Assembly (NCBI GenBank): GCA_022703295.1
Contig: JAKLDX010000004.1
Location: forward strand, 1-20,748
Direction: 5' to 3'
DNA from: Candidatus Omnitrophota bacterium
GTDB lineage: Bacteria > Omnitrophota > Gorgyraeia > 2-01-FULL-45-10
DNA: 20,748 bases
Shown here in pieces: positions 6,827 through 14,633 of this stretch. The notes beneath the pieces are model-generated. The model did not search any database. It was not told where the DNA came from and worked only from the letters and a program-made list of their open reading frames with translations. Position 1 is the first letter of the stretch; each line of letters opens with the position of its first letter. Both the position numbers and the translations under genes were made by a program.

Positions 6827-7779
6827 ATTTCTTTTCCCCTGGCATTGGATACAAGATAAAGGGCTGCCATCCTCACGGCAATGCCGTTTGTGACCTGTTC
6901 TAATATAACCGAATTCGCGCCGTCGGCGACTTCGCTGGACATTTCGACGCCCCTATTGATGGGCCCCGGATGCATGACTACTATATCTTTTTTGCATTTC
7001 TTAAGCCGCTCGGCCGTAACGCCGTATTGTTTAAAATATTCCAATTTCGACGGGAACGCCAGCGCACCGTCCCTTTCGAACTGCATCCTGAGAACGTTTA
7101 TGGCATCGGCCTTTTCAAGGGCCTCGTCTATGTCGGTGGTGACTTTGACGCCCATGTCCTCTATTTTATCCGGGATCAGCATTTTGGGCGCGCAGACAGT
7201 GACGTTCGCCCCCATCTTGGTCAGCCCCCATATATTGGAACGGGCCACTCGCGAGTGGGCGATGTCGCCTATGATGCTTACGTTCAGGCCCTCTATCCTG
7301 CCCAGCTTCGACTTTAATGTGAACATGTCCAGGAGGGCCTGGGTAGGATGCTCGTGCCATCCGTCGCCGGCATTCACCACGCTGGACTTCACCGCGCGCG
7401 ATAATATATTGGGCGCGCCGCTCGTATTGTGTCTGACAACTATTATATCTATCTTGAGCGCTTCAATGTTCCTGCCGGTATCTATGAGTGTCTCGCCTTT
7501 TCTCACGCTCGACGCCTCTATCGCCACATTGATGACGTCCGCGGACAACCTCTTTGCCGCAAGCTCAAATGAAGTGCGCGTTCTCGTCGACGGCTCGTAG
7601 AACAGGTTTATAACGGTTTTGCCCCTAAGGGCGGGTACTTTTTTGATCTGGCGCGTCGTAACTTCTTTAAAACTCTCGGCGGTATATAGTATAAGGGCTA
7701 TTTCTTCCCGCGACAGATATTCCAGGCCCAGCAGGTCTTTTTTAGTCCATACGGGGCGGCCGTCTTTTTCTGTTTTCAT
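6823..7779 (-). CDS. pyrB: Aspartate carbamoyltransferase catalytic subunit
   Basis: The 318-aa cytosolic enzyme joins carbamoyl phosphate and aspartate, the committed step of pyrimidine synthesis. The carbamoyl-phosphate loop STRTRTS is at residues 64-70, HPTQ at 144-147, GDIAHSRVARSN at 171-182 and HPGPINRG at 270-277. All are canonical. No regulatory subunit gene (pyrI) is present here. Feedback control is therefore more likely to act through PyrR on the transcript than through an allosteric subunit. The start overlaps the pyrR stop (ATGA). Confidence 0.96.
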   Translation of the reverse strand: MKTEKDGRPVWTKKDLLGLEYLSREEIALILYTAESFKEVTTRQIKKVPALRGKTVINLFYEPSTRTRTSFELAAKRLSADVINVAIEASSVRKGETLIDTGRNIEALKIDIIVVRHNTSGAPNILSRAVKSSVVNAGDGWHEHPTQALLDMFTLKSKLGRIEGLNVSIIGDIAHSRVARSNIWGLTKMGANVTVCAPKMLIPDKIEDMGVKVTTDIDEALEKADAINVLRMQFERDGALAFPSKLEYFKQYGVTAERLKKCKKDIVVMHPGPINRGVEMSSEVADGANSVILEQVTNGIAVRMAALYLVSNARGKEI

Positions 7780-8333
7780 ATCTTCACCTCGCCCCTTTCA
7801 CACAGAACGACCTCGTCTTTTTCGTCGGATTCGGCGAGTTTGACTTCGACAGTCTCTTTCAGCGATGTGGGAACGTTTTTACCGACGTAGTCCGCCCTTA
7901 TGGGAAGCTCTCTATGGCCCCTGTCTATCAACACCGCAAGCTGTATCTGGCTCGGCCTGCCGAAATCTATGAGCGCGTCAAGGGCGCATCTTATAGTGCG
8001 GCCGGTGAACAGGACGTCATCGACGAGTATTATCTTTTTCGCGTCTATCGCAAAACTGATTTCGGTCGCGTGTACAACGGGTTGTTCCGAGGCCTGGGTC
8101 AGGTCATCTCTGTAAAGTGTTATATCGAGAGCGCCCACATTGGGCTTTGAGCCGGTTATCTTCTCTATTTTGCCGGCGAGGCGTTCTCCGAGGTATGCAC
8201 CGCGGTTTTTTATTCCGACTATGGCTATATCTTCCACGGCCTTCAGCTTTTCCACTATTTCATGCGCCATTCTTTCGAGGGATTTATCGATGGCCTTTTT
8301 ATCCATGATCTTTGATTTTTCTGTCAATTTCAT
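7776..8333 (-). CDS. pyrR: PyrR: pyr mRNA-binding attenuation regulator / uracil phosphoribosyltransferase
   Basis: This 185-aa protein heads the pyr operon. PyrR proteins bind UMP and then the pyr leader RNA, favouring termination; many also make UMP from uracil and PRPP. The PRPP loop is at residues 102-114 (ILVDDVLFTGRTI). The following IDRGHRELPIRADYVGKNVPTS (137-157) is a strong PyrR signature that ordinary uracil phosphoribosyltransferases lack. The start at 8333 has GAGG six bases upstream; an internal ATG at codon 10 lacks such a site. The leader just upstream carries the matching RNA target and a terminator, so it probably regulates its own operon. Confidence 0.95.
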   Translation of the reverse strand: MKLTEKSKIMDKKAIDKSLERMAHEIVEKLKAVEDIAIVGIKNRGAYLGERLAGKIEKITGSKPNVGALDITLYRDDLTQASEQPVVHATEISFAIDAKKIILVDDVLFTGRTIRCALDALIDFGRPSQIQLAVLIDRGHRELPIRADYVGKNVPTSLKETVEVKLAESDEKDEVVLCERGEVKI

Positions 8334-8376
8334 AAGGAGCCTCTTTTTTGCTTACCCGCATCCTGCCGCCGGGCAT

Positions 8377-8411
8377 AAAAAATCCCATCTATCTTTAAAC
8401 GGATAAATGGG
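8377..8411 (-). terminator. Intrinsic terminator of the pyr leader (attenuator)
   Basis: On the minus strand, CCCATTTATC (8411-8402) pairs with GATAGATGGG (8393-8384) as a 10-bp stem with one G-U pair and an 8-base loop, followed by A and six Ts (8382-8377). It sits between the PyrR-binding hairpin and pyrR, as expected for the regulated terminator of a PyrR attenuator. It would also stop transcripts reading through from the glycosyltransferase gene upstream, for which I see no other terminator. Confidence 0.9.
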
Positions 8412-8433
8412 TATATTCCTTCACAACTCATCT

Positions 8434-8467
8434 CCTTTTCCGGGCTCTCTGGACCGGTATTAAAAGG
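8434..8467 (-). promoter_or_regulatory. PyrR-binding anti-antiterminator hairpin in the pyr leader
   Basis: The leader RNA can form a lower stem CCTTTT/AAAAGG (8467-8462 with 8439-8434), a one-sided AATA bulge, and an upper stem CCGG/CCGG closing the loop TCCAGAGAGC (8453-8444). Stem, 5' bulge, short upper stem and the UCCAGAGAG loop are the known PyrR target design. GGTCCAGAGAGCCC fits the consensus ARUCCNGNGAGGYU except near its ends. I could not identify a convincing antiterminator pairing by eye. Confidence 0.85.
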
Positions 8468-8491
8468 TTACGCTGATTGATTACGGCTATT

Positions 8492-8519
8492 ATTATCCCA
8501 TATATTAAATTTTTGTCAA
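8492..8519 (-). promoter_or_regulatory. Sigma-70-type promoter of the pyr operon
   Basis: The -35 box is a perfect TTGACA (8519-8514). After a 16-base spacer comes GATAAT (8497-8492), preceded by TG plus one base as in extended -10 promoters. Transcription would start near 8485, about 20 bases before the PyrR hairpin. The -35 box lies within the last codons of the glycosyltransferase gene (Leu-Thr-Lys-Ile-stop). Confidence 0.8.
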
Positions 8520-9674
8520 GCCATTTTTGCCGGCGCGAATTACCTGTTCGATTACGTTGAGTATCTTAGGCGCGCAGACCTCTGTGGTGAACCCTTCGTT
8601 CAATTTAATCCTGGCTCGCGCGCCAAGACGATCGCGTAATTCCGGGGACTTTACCAGCAAAACCGTCTTTTCTGCCATTTCCTCTGCATCAAGGTAAGGC
8701 ACTACATACCCGCTGTCGTTTTCGATGAACTCTTTTGCCCCGACAGGTAAGCCAAACGCCACGCTTGGCTTACCTGCGGAGGCGGCTTCGAGACAAACAA
8801 GCCCAAGAGAGTCTTCTCTGGAGGTCGAAACAAGCACATCGCAAATGGCAATATAGTCCATGGCTTTCCTCTGCGGCCCTATAAAATGCACGTATTTCTC
8901 AAGCCCCAGATTATCTATTTCGTACTGCAGCTCAAAGCGGCGAAGCCGGTAATCCATTTCGCCCGCCCATATAAAATATACCGGCATGTCCGGATAGCGC
9001 TTGCGGCAGATACGCGCAAGCTGTATAAATAGCTCCGGCCCCTTGCACCATGATACGCGGCCGCACGCACATATTATTGCGGCCCCCGCGGGGATACCTA
9101 ACTGGCCGCAGACTTTATCGCGGAATGACCTGTCATTATCCGGGTTGCGCGGGATCACCGGGATGAAGCTGTGTACAACGTCAATCTTGTCATCGGGTAT
9201 ACCATGTTTTTCTATCAGGTTCTTTTTGCATATTACGCTGGGGCAGATATAATGCTGGCTATACTTTTGCGCCCTCTCAAAATGCCAGCTATATTGCACT
9301 ATCGCGTGCTCGAGTTCATGTACGTGGGAAATGACCGGACATTTTGTGCCAGAAAAAAGAGCCAGCAAGTCGCCGTTTATCACCGTATTGGAATAGATAA
9401 GGGCTATGTCGCTTTTTGCCGACTTTATGACGCGATACGGGAATTTCAGAGCTATATAATTAGATACTCTTGCGCTCAGCGAGTTCCCGCCGCGATAAAA
9501 GACCGACGTCGGGGCAATCTCGGCAAATTCAGGTTCAAGCTCACCGCCGGTTTTAAGAAGCACTTCAAACGAAATGTCGGTATTTTTCTTTAGCCATTTC
9601 AGGAGGTTGAGTAAAACAAGAGGCGCCCCTGTGCGCGTGGCCTCATGGCTTATAAAAAGGATTTTTTTATCCAA
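8505..9674 (-). CDS. GT4-like (GT-B fold) glycosyltransferase
   Basis: The 389-aa protein has the layout of a GT-B retaining glycosyltransferase. The N-terminal acceptor domain begins ILFISHEATRTGAP. The C-terminal nucleotide-sugar domain begins near residue 200 (IICACGRVSWCKGPE), then VYFIWAGEMD and YVHFIGPQ. The EX7E-like acidic pair is Asp288 and Glu296 (DSLGLVCLE), with Asp in place of the first Glu. No signal peptide is seen, so it probably acts on the cytoplasmic face of the membrane. Donor and acceptor are unknown; the upstream CDP-ribitol and glucosamine genes suggest envelope polymer or glycolipid synthesis. The start is TTG with a strong ribosome site. It begins 69 bases after rsmI. 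Confidence 0.88.
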   Translation of the reverse strand: MDKKILFISHEATRTGAPLVLLNLLKWLKKNTDISFEVLLKTGGELEPEFAEIAPTSVFYRGGNSLSARVSNYIALKFPYRVIKSAKSDIALIYSNTVINGDLLALFSGTKCPVISHVHELEHAIVQYSWHFERAQKYSQHYICPSVICKKNLIEKHGIPDDKIDVVHSFIPVIPRNPDNDRSFRDKVCGQLGIPAGAAIICACGRVSWCKGPELFIQLARICRKRYPDMPVYFIWAGEMDYRLRRFELQYEIDNLGLEKYVHFIGPQRKAMDYIAICDVLVSTSREDSLGLVCLEAASAGKPSVAFGLPVGAKEFIENDSGYVVPYLDAEEMAEKTVLLVKSPELRDRLGARARIKLNEGFTTEVCAPKILNVIEQVIRAGKNGLTKI

Positions 9675-9678
9675 ATTT

Positions 9679-9685
9679 CCTCCTT
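9679..9685 (-). promoter_or_regulatory. Ribosome binding site fixing the TTG start of the glycosyltransferase
   Basis: AAGGAGG on the minus strand, four bases before TTG (9674-9672). There is no ATG or GTG nearby in frame that would serve better. Confidence 0.7.
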
Positions 9686-9697
9686 CTTCTTCATTCC

Positions 9698-9729
9698 AAA
9701 AAGGGTTTAAATTTTACTCAATCCCTTTT
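9698..9729 (-). terminator. Weak stem-loop between rsmI and the glycosyltransferase gene
   Basis: On the minus strand, AAAAGGG (9729-9723) and CCCTTTT (9705-9699) form a 7-bp arm around a 17-base loop, and the T run is partly in the stem. It may be a poor terminator or a chance repeat; the A/T-rich arms and large loop weaken the case. Confidence 0.3.
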
Positions 9730-9743
9730 CCCGGCGTTATCAT

Positions 9744-10406
9744 CTATATCACTACTATGAATTCCCCGCGCGCTTTATCCGTTTTAAAGTGCCCTATCAT
9801 AGCCGATACTTTTTCGCGCCTTATTTCCTCAAATTTCTTGGTAAGCTCGCGCGCCAGGACTATCTCAATGTCTCCGTATATTTCCATTATGTCTTCCAGA
9901 AGTTTCAAAATGCGGTGCGGGGACTCGTAAAGCACGACGGTCCTGTCTTCTGCTTTAAGTTTTTTCAGCTGGTTCCTGCGCCTTGCCTGCTTGTTGGATA
10001 AAAACCCCTCGAAGGCAAATTTATCGGTCGGCTTGCCGGAAGAGGTAAGGGCCGTTAACAATCCGGACGCCCCGGGTATAGGCACTATCCGGATACCGTT
10101 ATCTATGCACAGGCGGATTATCGTATATCCCGGGTCGGAAATGCCGGGTGTTCCCGCGTCGGAAACAAGCGCCACCGACCTGCCCTCTTTCAGGATTTTC
10201 AGCAGATAATCTGTCTTACGCACCTTGTTATATTCGAAATAGCTGGTTGTGGGGGTCGTTATGCCGTATCTGTCGAGCAATATCTTGGTGTGCCGGGTAT
10301 CTTCCGCCGCTATCAGGTCAACCGCTTTGAGAGTTTCTACCGCCCTGAAAGTTATGTCTCCGAGGTTCCCTATAGGAGTGGCCACTATGTATAATTCTCC
10401 TGCCAT
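9744..10406 (-). CDS. rsmI: 16S rRNA 2'-O-ribose C1402 methyltransferase, short form
   Basis: RsmI uses S-adenosylmethionine to methylate the ribose of C1402 in the ribosomal decoding centre. It belongs to the tetrapyrrole-methylase fold. Visible motifs are TPIGNLGD from residue 10, EDTRHT at 35-40, SDAGTPGISDPG at 82-93, PIPGASG at 109-115 and FEGFL at 132-136. All are typical of RsmI. At 220 aa it ends just after GEFIVVI and lacks the C-terminal extension that makes E. coli RsmI about 286 aa. It sits 31 bases after glmS within an envelope-gene run, and its function is unrelated to its neighbours. Its ribosome site is weak. Confidence 0.94.
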   Translation of the reverse strand: MAGELYIVATPIGNLGDITFRAVETLKAVDLIAAEDTRHTKILLDRYGITTPTTSYFEYNKVRKTDYLLKILKEGRSVALVSDAGTPGISDPGYTIIRLCIDNGIRIVPIPGASGLLTALTSSGKPTDKFAFEGFLSNKQARRRNQLKKLKAEDRTVVLYESPHRILKLLEDIMEIYGDIEIVLARELTKKFEEIRREKVSAMIGHFKTDKARGEFIVVI

Positions 10407-10437
10407 AAATCACCCAGAAAGGTTGTTGCTAATTATC

Positions 10438-12297
10438 TTATTCGACTGTCACAGACTTCGCGAGATTGCGCGGCTGGTCGATGTCATATCCGAATTCCCT
10501 CGCGACGTAATACGCAAGAAGCTGCAAGGGTATGACTACGAGAAGGGGCGAGAAGAGCTCGTTTATTTTCGGGATCTCTATGACATAATTGATATTATTA
10601 TGCAGGATCTCCCTGTCGCCCTCTGTGACTATGGCGATTATTATGCCGCCCCTGGCTTTTATCTCCTGTATATTTGACAGCATTTTGTCATAGGTCTTCG
10701 ATTTCACGGCTATGCAGACGACCCACGGGTTTTCGTCGATAAGCGCTATCGGGCCGTGTTTCATTTCTCCGGCGGGGTAGCCTTCCGCGCTTATATAGGA
10801 TATTTCTTTTAATTTAAGCGCGCCTTCCATGGCATTGGGATAATTGATGTTCCTTGCCAGATAAAGAAAATATGATTTATTGTGTTTTTCGAAATAATAT
10901 CTTTTAAATTCCTGGGCATAGGCGGCTATTATATTATAATCCGACCTGTATTCAAAGATCAGGTCATTCATCAGGTCCGGGACTTTTTTGAATTCTCTCA
11001 CAAGGGCTCTTACCTTCGGCGCAGGAACGCTTTTCCTCAGGGCCGCCAGGTAGATCGTCAGAAGGTAAAAAATAGCCAGTTGGGCGGTGTAGGCCTTCGT
11101 CGAGGCTACGGCTATCTCCGGGCCCGCGTGAGTGTATATGACGCCGTCCGACTCTCTGGCTATGGAGCTCCCCAGCACGTTGCATATGCCGAGCGTCTTC
11201 GCGCCGCGCTTCTTTGCCTCTCTGAGAGCGGCGAGGCTGTCGGCCGTCTCGCCGGATTGCGATACGATTATCGTGAGCGTATCGCGGTCAACCATCGGGT
11301 CCCTGTACCTGAACTCGCTCGAGGTGTCGACCCAACAGGGTATCTTTACGTATTCTTCCAGCATGTATTTTCCGGTCATCCCCGCGTGATACGCTGTGCC
11401 GCATGCCACTATCGCTATTTTTTTGAACCGCTTGAAATCATTTTCCTTTATCTTCAGTTCTTCGAAAGAGACCTTACCCTTAAGCAGCCTTTCCTCCAGG
11501 ATCTTTTTAAGCACGTCGCCCTGTTCCGATATTTCCTTTAACATGAAATGCTGGTGGCCGCATTTTTCCGCCTGGCTTATGTCCCAGCTGATAGGACACG
11601 GTTTTTTGTTTATGGCCCGCCCCGAAAGGTCTTTTACCGAGACGCCTTTTTTTGTTATGGTTATGACTTCGTGGTTTTCCAGGTATATCACTTCTTTTGT
11701 GTAATCGAGGACCGCCGGTACGTCGCTCGCCAGAAAGTTCTCTCCTTTGCCTACGCCTACTATCAGGGGCGAGTCGCATCTCGCGCCCACAACCTTGTCC
11801 GGCTCGTCTTTATGGATGACCGCGATGGCATAAGAGCCTTTCAGCAATTTTAACGCTGAGGTGACCGCCTTTTCCAGGTTGCCCTTATAAAACTTTTCCA
11901 CCAAATGCGGGATTATCTCCGTGTCGGTTTCCGACACAAATTTATGCCCTTCCCTTATTAGATTCTTTTTAAGTTCCAGGTAATTTTCTATTATCCCGTT
12001 GTGAACAACCGCTATCTTACCGGTGCAATCGAGGTGAGGATGCGCATTTATATCGTTCGGAACGCCGTGGGTCGCCCATCTGGTGTGCCCTACGCCGACG
12101 GTCCCGGCTATAGGTTTTGTGCTGAGCTCGTTGATCAGTATGCGCAGCTTGCCCTGCCGCTTCAGCATATTTATCCTGTCGCCGTCTATAACGGCAACAC
12201 CTGCAGAGTCATACCCTCTGTACTCGAGCCGGGTAAGGCCCCGCAGCAACACCTCCTGGGCCTTCCTTTCGCCTATGTATCCTATTATCCCGCACAT
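10438..12297 (-). CDS. glmS: Glutamine--fructose-6-phosphate aminotransferase (isomerizing)
   Basis: The 619-aa enzyme makes glucosamine-6-phosphate from fructose-6-phosphate and glutamine, the entry to UDP-GlcNAc for peptidoglycan and other envelope polymers. The N-terminal class II glutamine amidotransferase domain starts MCGIIGYIG with the nucleophile Cys2. It contains HTRWATHG (71-78) and HNGIIENY (99-106). Two SIS sugar-isomerase domains follow, with CGTAYHAG, SQSGETADSLAALREAKK, ASTKAYTAQ and AGEMKHGP. The C-terminus NLAKSVTVE is the canonical ending. The start lies three bases after nagA. I see no glmS ribozyme upstream, since nagA fills that space. Confidence 0.97.
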   Translation of the reverse strand: MCGIIGYIGERKAQEVLLRGLTRLEYRGYDSAGVAVIDGDRINMLKRQGKLRILINELSTKPIAGTVGVGHTRWATHGVPNDINAHPHLDCTGKIAVVHNGIIENYLELKKNLIREGHKFVSETDTEIIPHLVEKFYKGNLEKAVTSALKLLKGSYAIAVIHKDEPDKVVGARCDSPLIVGVGKGENFLASDVPAVLDYTKEVIYLENHEVITITKKGVSVKDLSGRAINKKPCPISWDISQAEKCGHQHFMLKEISEQGDVLKKILEERLLKGKVSFEELKIKENDFKRFKKIAIVACGTAYHAGMTGKYMLEEYVKIPCWVDTSSEFRYRDPMVDRDTLTIIVSQSGETADSLAALREAKKRGAKTLGICNVLGSSIARESDGVIYTHAGPEIAVASTKAYTAQLAIFYLLTIYLAALRKSVPAPKVRALVREFKKVPDLMNDLIFEYRSDYNIIAAYAQEFKRYYFEKHNKSYFLYLARNINYPNAMEGALKLKEISYISAEGYPAGEMKHGPIALIDENPWVVCIAVKSKTYDKMLSNIQEIKARGGIIIAIVTEGDREILHNNINYVIEIPKINELFSPLLVVIPLQLLAYYVAREFGYDIDQPRNLAKSVTVE

Positions 12298-12300
12298 ATT

Positions 12301-13392
12301 TCAGAAACCTTTCTTTCGATACGCTATTTTACCATTTATTATGGTCATTTTTACATCAAAATCTTTATCGAATATGACCAGATCGGCGTCCTTGCCCGGC
12401 GCGATAGATCCTTTTTTCCGGCCTACGCCTAAAAGGTTTGCCGGATTCAAGGCGGCAAACCTCACTGCCTCCGTCAGGCAAATGCCGCACCTCTTCACCG
12501 CATTCTCTACCGCTTTTATCATCGTAAGGGACGAGCCGGCTATCCGGCCGTCTTTAAATCTGTAAACGCCGCCGGCCTTTTTTACGCCGGAGCCCGCTTC
12601 GGCCCTGACAGAATCCGTTATCAGTATTATCCTGTTTTTATCTTTGACCTTGCATGTGATATAAAAAAGTTCGGGCGCCACGTGAATCAGGTCCAGAATT
12701 ATCTCCACAGAAACCCTGTCGTCCAGCAGCGCCGCAAAAGCCGCTCCGGGATCCTGCCCTTTAAGGCCGCTCATCGCGTTAAAAAGATGAGTGGCGTGCG
12801 TTATACCGGCTTTTATGCCTTCGCCGGCCTCGTTATAAGTCGCGTTTGAATGGCCTATGGAAGCAATGATATTATTTTTTTTGAGAATTTTTATAAGCCT
12901 GCCCGAGCCTTTTAATTCCGGCGCTACCGTCATGATTCTTAATAAGGGTGCGCTTTTATTTATTATGCCCGATATCTCTTTTTGGTCTGGTTTTTTTATA
13001 TAGCGCTTGTCCTGCGCGCCCGCCTTCCCGGGATTTATATACGGCCCTTCGAGCCTGACGCCCAGCACATTCAGGCATGCATGCCTTCCCGCGTTTTTTA
13101 TCTTTTTATAGATGCCGGCCGCCCTGTCGCACGATATGGCTAAGACCGCGGATGTGGTCCCGGACTTTACTTCGTTCGAAGATACCGCGCCGCTGTCCCC
13201 GTGGATATGAGAATCTATAAATCCGGGCGAGATATAACAATCTTTTGCGTCAATCATTAAAGGCGCGGCGTTTTTGCGGGGAGCGCTCCTGCCGATTGCC
13301 GCTATTGCGGAGCCGTTGATAGCTATGAAAGATTTTCTTAAAATAATATCAGGTAAGATTATGCTGGCGTTTTTTATATGAATGGGCGGCAT
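12301..13392 (-). CDS. nagA: N-acetylglucosamine-6-phosphate deacetylase
   Basis: The 363-aa amidohydrolase removes acetate from GlcNAc-6-phosphate, giving glucosamine-6-phosphate, the product GlmS also makes. Expected features are DSHIHG (His62, His64), LEGPYI with Glu115, IGHSNATYNEA (His181), HATHLFNAM (His202), His237 in LIHVAPE, and the catalytic Asp260 in LITDSVRAEAG. A short N-terminal strand domain and the PGKDADLVIFD / INGKIAYRKKG ending complete the amidohydrolase frame. It starts two bases after the transferase gene, with only a weak ribosome site, so translation may be coupled. With glmS it suggests recycling of amino sugars into a shared glucosamine-6-phosphate pool. Confidence 0.93.
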   Translation of the reverse strand: MPPIHIKNASIILPDIILRKSFIAINGSAIAAIGRSAPRKNAAPLMIDAKDCYISPGFIDSHIHGDSGAVSSNEVKSGTTSAVLAISCDRAAGIYKKIKNAGRHACLNVLGVRLEGPYINPGKAGAQDKRYIKKPDQKEISGIINKSAPLLRIMTVAPELKGSGRLIKILKKNNIIASIGHSNATYNEAGEGIKAGITHATHLFNAMSGLKGQDPGAAFAALLDDRVSVEIILDLIHVAPELFYITCKVKDKNRIILITDSVRAEAGSGVKKAGGVYRFKDGRIAGSSLTMIKAVENAVKRCGICLTEAVRFAALNPANLLGVGRKKGSIAPGKDADLVIFDKDFDVKMTIINGKIAYRKKGF

Positions 13393-13394
13393 TA

Positions 13395-14633
13395 TTATAG
13401 GTACTTTTCGGATATGAAACTCCAGATCCGTTCCGAAGAGCGGCCGTCTTTATGTTTAAAAGCCACGTTCAATATCTCTCTGCGCCTCTTCGCGTATCCG
13501 TCTTTGCCCTTCTCCAGGATTTCCGACATTTCTCTCTCCAGCTCTGCCTGGTTAAGGCATTTCGGGCCCGGCGTTATCCAGTCATAGTCGAACTGCGGCT
13601 GGCCGTTTTCTTTAACATATTTCTCATAGTCGTACGGGAAAAATATCAGCGGCCTGTCCAGCAGAAGGTAATCCATGTATATAGAGGAGTAGTCTGTTAT
13701 CATGGCGTCCGTGAGCCGTAACGCAGGGTAGACGTCCGAACCGTTATCATAATGGATCACGTTGGGCAATTCTCCGATTTTCGTCTGTAGCTGGGTGTTG
13801 ATGTGGGCCTTCAATACGAATGTCATCTTTTTTTCGCGCCCGAATGCCGATAGCCTTTCGAGATCCAGAGTGCCTGCGCTCAGAAAATTCTCTTCGTTGT
13901 TTTTCCTGAATGTCGGAGCATAGATAACTATCCGATGGCCGGCCTGTTTGGCCGCCTCGATCTTTTCTATACTTTTAACATCGGCGCTCAGCAACATTAA
14001 CCGGTCCGGCTCGGCAAACATGCTATCATTCCTGGGGTAGCCTGCCTCAATACATTTTTTGTACTTTATCCCCGTTGAAAATACGTTTTTTGTATAAAAT
14101 TCTGATGTTGAGACAAGCAGCTCATATTTCGGGAACCTGCTTGTCAGCCACCAATAGATTTTCCCCCTGATGGTTTTGAGATATTCGATGCTTTCCGGCA
14201 TGTCGCGCTCTATTTTTTTAAACCCAACCCCGTGCCATAACTGCACCTTCCGGCTCCCGAACATGAAATGATACTTAAAATCATAAACCCAGCTGTGCCT
14301 GTCCACCACCGCGACCTTCGCCCTTAGCAATGTTAACATGCTCCTGGCGCTCGGGTGAAATATAACCGGTAGGCCTTCGTTTTTCAGCCGCTCGAACCAT
14401 TGCTTATCTTCGATAAGGAAATAATGATCGACGGGGCGTTTGATTACTGTGTGGACGTAAAGGAACAGGTGCTTAGAGTTATCCACGAATAGACCGGAAT
14501 GCCCCAGAAACACGACCAGATTTTTTCTTTTCGGGACAATGTACGCCAGGGGGAGGATTAAAAAACATCTTAAAAAACAACTTTTAACAATAAGGAGGGC
14601 AGAGAGAATTTTTTTAATAGTCTTTCCTGACAT
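13395..14633 (-). CDS. CDP-glycerol/CDP-ribitol polyol-phosphate transferase (TagB/TagF family)
   Basis: This 412-aa protein belongs to the family that moves glycerol- or ribitol-phosphate from a CDP donor to a growing polymer, best known from wall teichoic acids. Motifs in order are WHGVGFKK (133-140), AGYPRND (197-203), YAPTFR (238-243), LKAH (274-277) and TDYSSIYMDYLLLDRP (313-328). An N-terminal hydrophobic stretch near residues 10-33 may anchor it to the inner membrane. I chose ATG at 14633, with GAGG six bases upstream, over the adjacent TTG at 14636. It overlaps the CDP-ribitol synthase gene by 20 bases. That neighbour makes ribitol-phosphate the more likely substrate, though glycerol-phosphate cannot be excluded from sequence. 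Confidence 0.9.
   Translation of the reverse strand: MSGKTIKKILSALLIVKSCFLRCFLILPLAYIVPKRKNLVVFLGHSGLFVDNSKHLFLYVHTVIKRPVDHYFLIEDKQWFERLKNEGLPVIFHPSARSMLTLLRAKVAVVDRHSWVYDFKYHFMFGSRKVQLWHGVGFKKIERDMPESIEYLKTIRGKIYWWLTSRFPKYELLVSTSEFYTKNVFSTGIKYKKCIEAGYPRNDSMFAEPDRLMLLSADVKSIEKIEAAKQAGHRIVIYAPTFRKNNEENFLSAGTLDLERLSAFGREKKMTFVLKAHINTQLQTKIGELPNVIHYDNGSDVYPALRLTDAMITDYSSIYMDYLLLDRPLIFFPYDYEKYVKENGQPQFDYDWITPGPKCLNQAELEREMSEILEKGKDGYAKRRREILNVAFKHKDGRSSERIWSFISEKYL

Noticed and set aside
6018..6893. 291-codon plus-strand ORF opposite pyrC
   Set aside because: It mirrors the codon pattern of the intact pyrC gene; Ser/Leu/Phe-rich shadow protein with no domain.
12298..12420. glmS ribozyme upstream of glmS
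   Set aside because: The space is occupied by the end of nagA with only three bases between the genes, and no ribozyme-like core was seen.
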